DNA of 64,000 bases from Cyclospora cayetanensis. Taxonomy: Eukaryota > Apicomplexa > Conoidasida > Eucoccidiorida > Eimeriidae. Numbering within the stretch: the first letter of the stretch is position 1; every line of letters starts with the position of its first letter. Location of the stretch: contig NW_020312063.1 of assembly GCF_002999335.1 (NCBI RefSeq), positions 1-64,000 on the forward strand, written 5' to 3'. The notes under the pieces were generated by a model. It had not been told where the DNA came from, did no database searches, and was given only the letters and a program-made list of their open reading frames with translations. A program made the translations under genes and the position numbers. Positions 34,045 through 43,925 of the stretch are shown here, piece by piece.

Positions 34045-35012
34045 CAGAGAGAAAGAAAGAGACAGAGAGAAAGAAAGAGACAGAGAGAAAGAAAGAGAGA
34101 GAGAGACAAAGAACGAAAGAGAAAGAGATAAAGGGAGAACGAAAGAGAAAGAGATAAAGAGAGAAAGGAAGAGAAAGAAAGAGACAGAGAGAGAACGAAA
34201 GAGAGAGAGAAAGAGACAGCTAGCAGGATGCATGTAACACTTCCGTCTGAGCGCAGCAGGAGCCGCTGCTGCTGAGAGGGCTGGCAGGAAGGGCAGGGAC
34301 TGCATGCCTTTGAGGAGGATCCAAACAACTGGCGTCATGTGTTTTCATCACCCTTCGCAGAGTTTTTTTGCCGCAACTGGAAGCAGTTCAAGGGGAGGCT
34401 CTGCAGCGCACTTCCAGGCTTGCTTTCATTGGGGTTGTAACCTGCCTTCTAGGCAAAAGACAGACGAGAGAAGGCTTGCAAGCGTCTTCCTCCCCCGTCC
34501 TGCTTTTCCACCCTCTTTCCACTCCCCTTCGCCTCCTTTCAGAGGCTTGCCCATCCCGCAACGCTTGCTGCCTCGTGATACGTGCTGTAAAGAATTATGA
34601 GTCTGCCTGCCTGCTAGTTGCACTTGCTTGTCTGCACATGTTGCTGCGAACGCCAGCGCCTCCCGCCGTCCACTGCAGCTCTCAGAGGAAAGGGAAGTGA
34701 GAGAGAGAAAGAGAAAGAAAGAAAGAAATAGAGACAGAGACAGAGAGACAGACAGAGAGAAAAAAGTGGGGGTGGTGCTTATGTGTGATTCTGCGGCTGC
34801 TGCTGCTGCTAAGCTTGCTGCTGACCAGCGTTATTACCAGAGGAGGCGCTTTTTTTTCTGCAAAAAAATTGCAGCCGTGCTCTAGCCTGAAGAGCCTAAG
34901 TTCACTAAAGCACCTCCTCTGCAAACGTCGCTTCGCTTTCGCGGCTCCATGAAGGGGAATAGCCCACGTAACAAGAGCTTAGAGCAGCAGCAGTATCATC
35001 GCTCTAAAGCTC
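33803..35012. other. Convergent intergenic region
   Basis: Between the 3' ends of COX11 (+) and the unknown minus-strand gene. A purine-rich gagaga/gatata block fills 33925-34220, and a second gagaaagaaa patch lies at 34695-34765. No gene recognised. Confidence 0.5.
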
Positions 35013-38000
35013 CTAAAGAAAGGTGTCTGGGGGAGATACTGCGGAAGACCCCTCTACAGGAATACGACCAGCTGAAGGCACTACTGCCCTCATCGCTGCC
35101 ACAGTTTCGGCGGCAGACAGACTGTCTGGAGAGGAAACTGCCCCTCTCTCAACAGGTCTGAAATTACCCCCCAGTGAGGACGCAGAAGCTTCGCAAGAGA
35201 GAGCAGCAGAAGAAGCCTCCAATGCAGCAGTGCATGCAAAAGCCGCCTCTGCATCCCTTTCCGCAAAATCAGCGGATGGTGCTGCACGACGCGTTAAGGC
35301 ACTGCTTGCTGCTCCTTCTACCCGATAGGCCATCAAAATCCCCTTTGTAGGCTCCTCGGATGTAACGGCAGCGCCTGTTGCTTTTCCTTCTGCTGCTGTA
35401 TGTACTGCTGCTGTATGTACTGCTGCTGTTGCTGCTTCTGCTGCTGTTGCTTCTGCTGCTGTATGTACTGCTGCTGTATGTACTGCTGCTGTTGCTGCTG
35501 TTGCTGCTGTATGTACTGCTGCTGCTTCTGCTGCTGTATGTACTGCTGCTGCTTCTGCTGCTGTATGTACTGCTGCTGCTCCTGCTGCTGTTGCTGCAAC
35601 GGGAGCCTCAAGATTTACAGCTGCAGCGGCCGTTGGAGCTGCTGGAATTTCTCCAGACAGCGCTGCAGCAACCCCTGCAGCGGGAAGAACTCCCACCGTT
35701 GTCATCCCCACGGCACCAGCAGACACTGCGCCTGCAGAAACTGCAGGGGTAGCTAGCGGCAGCAGCGGAGCTTGCTGCTGCTGCTGCTGCCCAAGCTGAC
35801 GCGCTGTCTCCCTAATTTGCGAGGCTACAAGGCGAGCGCTGCGCGCTGTACGTCGTAAAACTCCACCGCCTTGCTGCAGGAGAGCCTGGAGCAGCCACGA
35901 CGCAGGCAGCAGCAGCGCATGGGAGACTTCATGCAAAAGTAAAAGACGCATGCAACGGCAGCTCTGAGAAAAAAGCACAGGAAAAGGGCTCCTCCCCTTC
36001 CCTCGCTGGCGATAAGAGTCGTCTGTGCCTTGCCAGCCGGCAAGCAGCTTATACGACCCCACAGGCAGCCAACATCGAGAAGAGCAGTGCAATACACACA
36101 AACATGCACATACATATACACATACATATACACAAACATATACACATACATATACACAAACATTTACACATACATACACAAACACACATAGACACACATA
36201 GACACACATACATACACAAACATACAAACATACACAAACACACATAGACACACATACATACACAAACATACAAACATACAAAGACACATTAAGAAATAAA
36301 CGTACACACACATGCATACACAAAAATACATCCACATGCACAAATAAACATACACGTACACACATACGCATACATACACACATACACATTCATACACAAA
36401 CACACAAACATACACATCCACATGCACAAATAAACATGCACACACAAACACACATACACATGAACACATACACATGAACACATACACATAAACACATACA
36501 CATAAACACATACCTGGACGGTGAGGAGCAAAGTGTCTTCTGTGTCGGGGATCGCTTCCCACACGGACCTTACGACATTTCCAACGCGGCGTGTTATCTG
36601 AGATGCAAAACAAATATGTGGCGAATTTGCATTTTCAAGACACCCTTTTGAACTGCTGGCAGCGAGCACACTCCAATGCCGCTGCTGCTGCTGCTACTGC
36701 TGGTTCTGCAATCAGCCAGTCTGCCCGTACGATCTGCACTAGCAGCATCGTTCAAGGAGGAAAAGCTAGTTAAGGGAGAACGAGGAGAAGCTAGTTAAGG
36801 GAAAAGGAGGAGAAGCTAGCTAGGGAGAACGAGGAGAAGCTAGTTAAGGGAGAACGAGGAGAAGCCAGTTAAGGGAGAAGGAGGAGAAGCTACTTAAGGG
36901 AGAAAGGAGAAGCTACTTTAGGAGAAAGGAGGAGAAGCTAGTTGAGGGAGAACGAGGAGAAGGTAGTTAAGGGAAAAGGAGGAGAAGATAGCTAAGGGAG
37001 AAGGAGGAGAAGCTAATTAAGGGAGAACGAGGAAAAGCTAGTTAAGGGAGAAGGAGGAAAAGCCAGTTAAGGGAGAACGAGGAGAAGCTAATCAAGGAAG
37101 AACGAGGAGAAGCTAATCAAGGGTGAACGAGGAAAAGCTAGTTAAGGGAGAAGGAGGAAAAGCCAGTTAAGGGAGAAGGAGGAGAAGCTAATTAAGGGAG
37201 AACGAGGAGAAGCTAGTAAGGGGGAAGGAGGAGAAGTTAATTTAGGAGAAATGAAGAGAGGAAAGTGAAGAGCTTGCCTTTCGCCATTTTCGCGGCTGCC
37301 CTGGAATTAGCGTGAGAGTTGCGAAGCGTTTGATGTCTCCGCGAGCAAGGCGCAGCTCCTCTCCGGGGGGGGCCCCCCCTAGGGGGCCCCCCTCCGCTGA
37401 GTTTGAAAGAGAATTAGCAGCAGCTCCCGAAACACCCCCAAGAAATATTCCTTCAGCAGCAGCCTTCTCTGCAGCTGCCGCTGCGGCTGCTGCTCGTTCT
37501 GCTGCAACTTGCCATCGCGTCTTTCCAGGATAGACATTCTTACCACGCGATCGGCCTCCTCGTCGACTCCTGCACACGGCAGACAAAACATCTCCGTTTG
37601 CTTTGTTAGACTTCCTGGGAGAGAAACGCCAGGCACGGAATCCTCTACGGGGAAGACTCTCCATACGTTAGCAGAAGAACGCGTATGCGAAGTAATCAGT
37701 AACCAAACAGGTACATTTACATATATGTATGTACATAGGTATATGCAATAACATACATTTATGCATACGTATGTATAGACATATGAATATACAATTACAC
37801 ATGTATATATGTGTATACATAGGTATGTGCAATTACACATATTTATGCATACGTATGTATAGACACATGAATACACAATTACACATACATATGTACATAG
37901 GTATATGCAATTACACATACATATGTGTATACATAGGTATATGCAATTACATATATACATGTATATACATGGGTATATGCAATTACATATATACATGTAT

Positions 38001-38973
38001 ATACATGGGTATATGCAATTACATATATATATATGGGTATATATATATTATATACACAAGTACATAGACACCTACATACATATAAACAGTTACACATATA
38101 TATACGCATATGCACATGTAAATATGTGGAGGATCTACCTGCCGCGGGCACGCGTCTGCGTGGCAGTCAGGGGGTCGGGGACGGCGAATCCTCCGGTGGT
38201 GTTTGTTGGGAGGGGGCCCCCTGGGGATGTTGGGGGGCCCCCTGTCGAAGTTTCCCTCTCTTGCGGGGGGGGGGGGGCCCCTGCCTGGAATACGGAGGCT
38301 TCCGAAGAGGCACCGCTGGGGAGGAAGGCTGTCGCCTCTGGCACGCGGTCGCCTACGAAGAGAGTACTCCTGGAGTCGCCATAGCCGTCCAAGAGATGCT
38401 GTTGAGACGCAGAAGCGTGAACGAAGGGCAGGAGCGCTGACGTCGTGGGGGGGGAGGGGGGGGGCAGTGCTGAGGCGGTTTCCCCCCTTAGAGGCGGAGG
38501 ATGAAGGAGAGGCTCTGGAAGAGAAGGCAAGCCCAGGTAGCCTCCCTGCAAAGTCTGAGAAGCGGCGTTGCCTGCGAGGGGGGAAGGGGTGCGCAAAGTC
38601 GCACTGGCGGCTGCAGCCTGCCCGATGGGGAGAAGGGGGGAGCCTAGAGACACGCTTTCCCCCTCCAGAGACGCGTCGACTCGCCTCGCTGCAAAGGGCA
38701 GACTCAAGGATGGCGACAGCGCAGCTGCAGACGGCGCCGACAAATCCACGGACGCCTCCCCCGACGCTGCGGAGGAGGCGGAACGACTCTCTTGTGCCGC
38801 CGCAGCGGCGGCTGTACTCTCCTGTGAAGGAAGGAAGGATACAGAGCCTCCAGAAACTTTCATCCTCGCCGAAAAACTTGCTGCCGTTCCTGTCTGCCCC
38901 GCCGTCGTCGCCGAGCCGCTGCGGCTGCTGCCCGTTTTCCGCAGACTCGCAGCTGCGCCCTGTACAGACAGCT
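35013..38973 (-). CDS. Unknown Ala-rich multi-exon protein
   Basis: I do not recognise this protein. Supported minus-strand exons: about 38973-38139 (Ser/Ala/Pro-rich), 37658-37544 (VFPVEDSVPGVSLPGS, then EMFCLPCAGVDEEADRV; donor GTAAGA), 36597-36514 (ITRRVGNVVRSVWEAIPDTE, then LLLTVQ), and a last exon from about 35964 to a stop at 35013. The first two join in phase, and the 36.5 kb exon and last exon join in phase 0. An exon around 37530-37450 is probable but its frame is unclear. The last exon opens with CMRLLLLHEVSHALLLP and then has Gln, Ala and Ala-Val-His-Thr repeats. HEVSH fits HExxH, but nothing around it confirms a metalloprotease. The N-terminus may lie further upstream, since 38973 is an acceptor and not a start. 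Confidence 0.5.
35385..35600 (-). repeat. CTGCTGTATGTACTG coding repeat
   Basis: CTG repeats interleaved with tgctgctgtatgtactgctg units. Read on the minus strand in the unknown gene this gives AVHTAAEA-type repeats. Confidence 0.9.
36090..36512 (+). repeat. ACACATACAT intronic repeat
   Basis: CA-rich imperfect repeat (core acacatacacataaacac) in the intron between exons ending at 36514 and resuming near 35964 of the minus-strand gene. Confidence 0.9.
36765..37250 (+). repeat. GAGAAGCTAGTTAAGGGAGAA minisatellite
   Basis: About twenty copies of a unit near 25 bases (core gaagctagttaagggagaa) with cgagga/ggagga variants, all within an intron of the unknown minus-strand gene. Confidence 0.95.
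37712..38122 (+). repeat. ATACATATGTATA repeat block
   Basis: AT/CA-rich minisatellite with units of about 36 bases (core gggtatatgcaattacatat) in the intron upstream of exon 37658-37544. Confidence 0.9.
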
Positions 38974-39987
38974 GAAACGAGAGGCCGCTACTTGGTGAGT
39001 GCTAACGCACAGAGGGCTCTAAAACCTCAGTCTCAGCGCGTCAAAGCACCCCAAACACCAATGCATGCATGCATTCATGAGGCATGCATCATGGAGCAGC
39101 AGCAGCGACGGCGTTTCAGCGAGCGAGTCAGGAGGGGCCCCTCTCTCGGGGGAAGCGGCTTCCAAATACGAAAGACTAGGCTGCTGCATATATTTTTTAG
39201 AGAGGAAGAAGCCATATCTAAAAAAGGGGCCCTCTTAACGCTGTTTTTCCCGAACTCACTGAAACCCATACGCCAAGCAGGCGGAAGGAGCGAGAGGGAG
39301 GAAGAAGGGGGAGGGAAAGCCGACCTCTCTGCAACAGCTCACTAGCGCTGCATATCTACCAGTACGTCCAAGAGGCACCATATACAGCTTAGAGGAACGG
39401 CGGTAGCGGTGTAAGCAGATGAAGGGTCCTTTCTAAACACTCTGTAGAGGACCTTAGCCGTATGTTTTATTTCCAAAAAGCCTCTGGTGTTTGACCCCCC
39501 ACCGGCAGACAACCCACCTAGACGATGGTCGATAAACACCATCTTCGCACACGCGCCCTCTGCATCCCCGCATGCAGAAAAAGGCTCGATGTTGGGGGGT
39601 GTACTTCCCTGTAGCGAGTCATGTCGCAAGTGCATTGCTATTACCTCAAACCAAGCACAGCTAGCCGTCTGCCCCCCATTTCCCGTAAACGCCTTTCGCG
39701 CTAACTGCCCTAAAAAGCCGCAGCAGCACCTTCCTTACCCCCCTACGCCACTGCGACTGCAGTCCTACAGACTGTCTCTTCCTACCAAGACTGCCGCTGC
39801 AGCAGTTTCGACTACACTAACACGCAAAGCCATGTGCGAGAGAGAGCAACGGCTCTGGGGGGAAGGGAAGCGGAAGGGGGAAGGGAGGGGAATGTCATTG
39901 AAGGGCCCCTTGGTGGTTGGTGGATATCGGCTGCAAGCTTCCTCGCAACTCTCCCCCTCCTCTCTCCCCCTCCCAACCCCGTTACAG
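38974..39987. other. Intergenic or upstream exons, unresolved
   Basis: Holds a 97-codon minus-strand frame (39342-39635, including GFLEIKHTAKVLYRVFRKD) and overlapping plus-strand frames. I cannot assign either to a neighbour. ATGCATGC-type repeats occur at 39061-39088. Confidence 0.35.
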
Positions 39988-40471
39988 GAGTGGCAACTGA
40001 CGCGAAACGGCAGGCAGCAAAACAGCCGCAGACAGAGAAGCCTCGACACTCAGAAGATGCTTCACTCACGGAGAGGCAGCGTTTCAGCCCCGGTAAGAAA
40101 GCCGCCTTTCCAGCGCAAGAACGAAATGCCAGAAGCAGCATAACACGACCAGCAGCAGCGCCTCCTGCTGATCGTGTCGCAAGCGCTGCGGGTATGCAAA
40201 CGCAGGAGCACTTGCAGAGACACTGCGCGTGGAAACACAAAGCGCAATGCGCTATGCTACATCTCTGGAGGCCGCTGCTGCCGTTCTTGCACTTCCAAAC
40301 GAGCATCGCCCTCAACATTCAACTGCAGCATCCTCTGCAGTCAAGTCCAGTCGCGGCAGCAACCCCAAGAGGCTTTCTTCCCCCCCTTCCCCACTGTGTG
40401 CTGGCGTGCTGACTGCCTTTTGCTGCAGCTTATTTAAGGCCATCAGGAGACTTCTTTTGATAGAAACGTAG
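39988..40471 (+). CDS. Possible 3' exons of an unknown plus-strand gene
   Basis: Exon 39988-40092 is bounded by a clean acceptor (cccgttacag) and donor GTAAGA. A second candidate exon ends at 40191 before GTATGC, and a third open segment ends at a TAG near 40471 (SLFKAIRRLLLIET). The sequences are Lys/Gln/Ala-rich and carry no motif I know. The 5' part may be the frame from 39487. Ends about 160 bases from NEDD8, in convergent orientation. Confidence 0.22.
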
Positions 40472-40630
40472 CATATCTACCGCCCCTGCTCCTGCTGCTT
40501 GGTCGACCAGACGGGAAGGGGGGAACCCCTTTCGCCTCCCTTCTTTCTACACATGGCGCGCCGCTATCCGTACATACATGGGCAAATCGCCAGCGTTCGC
40601 GCTTGTGTGTCTGCTACAGGTGCAGCAATC

Positions 40631-40870
40631 TCAATGCGACTGCCCCCCCCTTAGCTGCAGAACCATGTGGATTGTGCAGCCCGGTGACACGCGGTAATCA
40701 CTGAGCTTCAGCTCATCGTTCATCTGCTTGCCGGAGAAAATGAGCCTAATTTGTTCTACGTCGACACCCTCCTTCTCCTGCAGCGCCTGTTTCACGTGCA
40801 CCACCAGATTTTCGCCTTCGAAGTTAAAGGACTGCCTCCTGCCTGTCAGCGTCTTGACCAGTATTTGCAT
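40631..40870 (-). CDS. NEDD8: NEDD8/RUB1 ubiquitin-like modifier precursor
   Basis: Intronless 79-residue protein: a 76-residue ubiquitin fold ending LRGG plus a QSH tail that must be removed before conjugation. It starts MQILVKTLTG like ubiquitin, but GKQMNDE (47-53) is the NEDD8 signature where ubiquitin has GKQLEDG, and residue 72 is Gln, not the Arg of ubiquitin. NEDD8 is attached to cullins and activates cullin-RING ligases through the APPBP1-UBA3/UBC12 cascade. Lys27, Lys33 and Lys48 are kept; positions 11, 29 and 63 are Arg, Ala and Pro. Beta strand 2 (RRQSFNFEGENLVV) is divergent. A single ubiquitin-like domain with a three-residue tail argues against polyubiquitin or a ribosomal-protein fusion. 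Confidence 0.9.
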   Translation of the reverse strand: MQILVKTLTGRRQSFNFEGENLVVHVKQALQEKEGVDVEQIRLIFSGKQMNDELKLSDYRVSPGCTIHMVLQLRGGQSH

Positions 40871-42735
40871 CTTCTCCTAAGAAGGGAGGCAAAAGACTCA
40901 AAAGGCCAAAAACGACGCGTGCATGCGCAAGGGCTGCTGCGGCCGCCTCAAGCGCACGGCCGCTGGCGAGCGAAGAAAAGACGCAATGCAGCTTTCCCCT
41001 GCTCGTGTAGAGCCGCCGCTGCCGCCGGGGAACTCAACTTGCAACCCACCTTAGAGACACAGGCAGCACGAGTCCGAAGAGGGGCAGCGAAAGTTGCAAA
41101 GAAGATAGAAAACAGATGCAGGTTGCGATACACGAATGCCCAGAGATACAAAGAGTCGCTACCGACCCGCCGGGTGTCTATGCAACCAGGCGCTGGATTG
41201 GGGTTTACAATGAACGCCTCCACGAACAGCCAGGATGTAATTTTTGCGCAAATGTGCAGCGGGCTCCAAATATTGTATTTCTCGACCAGTTTCCCTGGAA
41301 CGACCTCCGCAGCACCGGGTTCGCTCGAACATCTCCCCGCATGCGCTGAGGTGTATCTACGCGTGCGCGGTAGTGGCCGGGCGAAGCGCGAGGTTTCCGC
41401 TTGCATTGCGTCTGCTAAAAAGCCTCAAACCAAACAAAAAGCGGGATTATATAGTGCATTAAGGGAAATCAGTAAGAACGTAGTCTTTTTAGAGGACGCC
41501 TCTCAAAGCGCTCATACACAGGTGTTCGCGTTGTGTGTGGTTGCACTTGTTCTATTATGTCCAACGAGCATATCTGTCGCGCTCCCATCCACCAGTGGCT
41601 GCACACAACACGCTCTTTTTTCTGCATTGTTTGTTTTTGCCTTTACGCTCGTTCGTACTGTATCATCTCTCGTTCTCTCCCTAGCCGCCACAGCCTGGCC
41701 AAAAAGCGCAGATATTGAAAAGGGGCTACCTGTACAGCCGGGGCCGGAGGTAGAGAAATACAGAGCGTGCAAGCTGACGTCACAGCGGACCTGGCCTGCG
41801 CTACTATAGCAGTTTTTTCTGCGATGTACGGGCACCCCCCAGTGCCTCATAATAAGTGGCTCCAGCTGGACCACTTCAACACTTTTTCGACCCCACTACA
41901 CACTACACGACCCTGCAAAGAGTATTCGGCTAATATTCTCCCTCCCTGTACACCTTTAAGCAGCGTCAAAGGCGCATCGCTGCTGTCCGTAGAGCCCCGT
42001 AGCTGTCCGCGAGTATTTGCCAGAATCGCTGTGCAGTGGGTGGGGCCCCCTCCCCCGGCGTTATTAGAGTGTGTCTAGCCCATGTGCCACCCCTCGCTGC
42101 AGCTGGTCGCAGTGTGAGTGCAGCCGCGCGGGTGGAGTAGGAGCCGCTGCATATCCGCTAGGACTGCGTGCTGCATGCAAGTGCCGTGCACCTGCGGGGG
42201 TTGCAAGGCATTTTGGCATCAGGACTGGGGTGCCTCGCAGTGTACTTTCGGTTGCATATTCTCTAGTTGTAATGCCTCCCACCGCATGGCTGCGTGGTAG
42301 TGCTCTGTCTGCACTGACCTCCTGAGAGGGGCGGGTGTGAAGGCAACAGGGGGCCCCTTAAACTGGAGGAGCCGATATTTGGCCTCCTCTGATGAAGCAA
42401 CGCAACACCCTCCAGGAGAAGCTCACGTGATCGCTGCTTGAGCCTCTTTAAAGGCCTTTTACAACGGCTTAGTACACTAGAAGCCGCCCTGGTGACCCCT
42501 TGACTGCTAGTGCAGGTCCTATTCGCTATCAAGTGGTTAAACGTGCCCGTAGCAAGCCAGGTTTAGAGATCCGCTCCCTCTTTGAACTCCGCCTTCGCGA
42601 AGAGGGCTAGGCAGTCTTGGAGAAGGCGTGCTTGGAGAAAGAGGGGGATCAGGAGCGGGGGAAAGGGAGGGGGGCAGAAGAAGGGGGTCGCTCAGACAGC
42701 GTAAGCGGCGCTGTATCTCGATGAGCCTCCACCGG
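40871..42735. other. Gene-poor, mostly repeat-free segment
   Basis: No confident gene. A plus-strand frame of 352 codons (40751-41809) begins antisense to NEDD8 and runs on with a hydrophobic stretch (residues about 255-315), but it shows no family motif and may be chance. GC content is moderate, CAG runs are absent and the GC/AG mosaic of the gene blocks is missing. Confidence 0.4.
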
Positions 42736-43560
42736 TTAGGCCTGGAGCGACAGCGAGTCAATGGCTTCGATCTCTTCCGCAGCGGGCAGCTCCTCTAAAC
42801 ATGCCCACCCGTCTTCTGCTTTTCCTGATTCACAACAAGCAGAAAAGCAGAGGGCTCGTTGCGCAGCAGCCAACGTCGGTGCCTGCCGCTCTTACAGCAG
42901 CCAAAGCAGCGCCTGTCGGTGAGTGCTGTCTGAGCAACGAACACGGATAACGCCAAGAGCAGCGACAGCAGCCCACGCATCAGCTTCGAATTCACAAGGC
43001 GCAGCTCAACGCGCTTGATCCCGTATAGGTAAAAGTTTCCACGGATACGGCGCAAAAGGGGGCCGCCAAGCCGTCGGTTATAGCGCTGCACCACCTCTTC
43101 CAGTTCCTCCTCCTACAGCAGCACAAGAGCGATGCAATCCCCCAACAAACACACACACACACACATTCACACACACACACACACACAAACACACATTCAC
43201 ACACAAAGCTAGACACCCAGTAGAAAGCCCCTCTGGCGATGCGTGTGGAGAGCAGCAGCAGCGTCTCGGCAGCGGCACCACCATGGGTACAAGCATGGGA
43301 TCATTGACAGCAGCAGCTTCCCTCTGGACCCCGCAAACATCCTACGAAAAGAAGCACTCACAGTGTCAGGAGATGCAAAGTTCGATGCAGGCTGCTGCTC
43401 CCTCTGGTGCTGCTGTGATGCCGACTGCTGCTGACCTTGCAGCACTGGCTGCTGCTTCGAAGGATCCTCCAAAAACGCCGTTGCTGTTTTTCTAGCCGAC
43501 GACATGGTGTTGCTGCCTCCAAGGAACTGCGTGTGCGTTGAACTCTCCCCAAAACGCGCA

Positions 43561-43593
<33 letters not shown>

Positions 43594-43696
43594 CTGCCTT
43601 GCCACATCAGCTGTTCTAAGGTGCGATCAATCTGCAGACTCTGTTGGTGCACGTCGAAGCACCCATTCGGCAGGGGCAAGGGTTGTACTGCAGTTG

Positions 43697-43734
<38 letters not shown>

Positions 43735-43892
43735 GAGAGCTGCATCTGCCGGTGCTCTAGCTGCCTGTGCTGTCTGCCTTCTGCGCACTGCAGCATAGCG
43801 ATTTGCTGCTGCTGCCTCCAAATGACTCGCTGCAGTTGCTGCACCAGCATATGTACATCCATGGCCTCCGCTCGAGCCTGTCGTTACAGCAG

Positions 43893-43925
<33 letters not shown>

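Noticed and set aside
35830..35964. Zinc metalloprotease assignment from HEVSH
   Set aside because: A five-residue pattern alone is weak, and no third ligand or family context is visible; left as a note.
36765..37250. Possible CRISPR-like array
   Set aside because: Units are directly tandem with no unique spacers, and the genome is eukaryotic.
40751..41809. 352-codon plus-strand frame
   Set aside because: It begins antisense to NEDD8, has no recognisable domain and is not continuous with any splice signal I trust. Kept only as a note in the intergenic entry.
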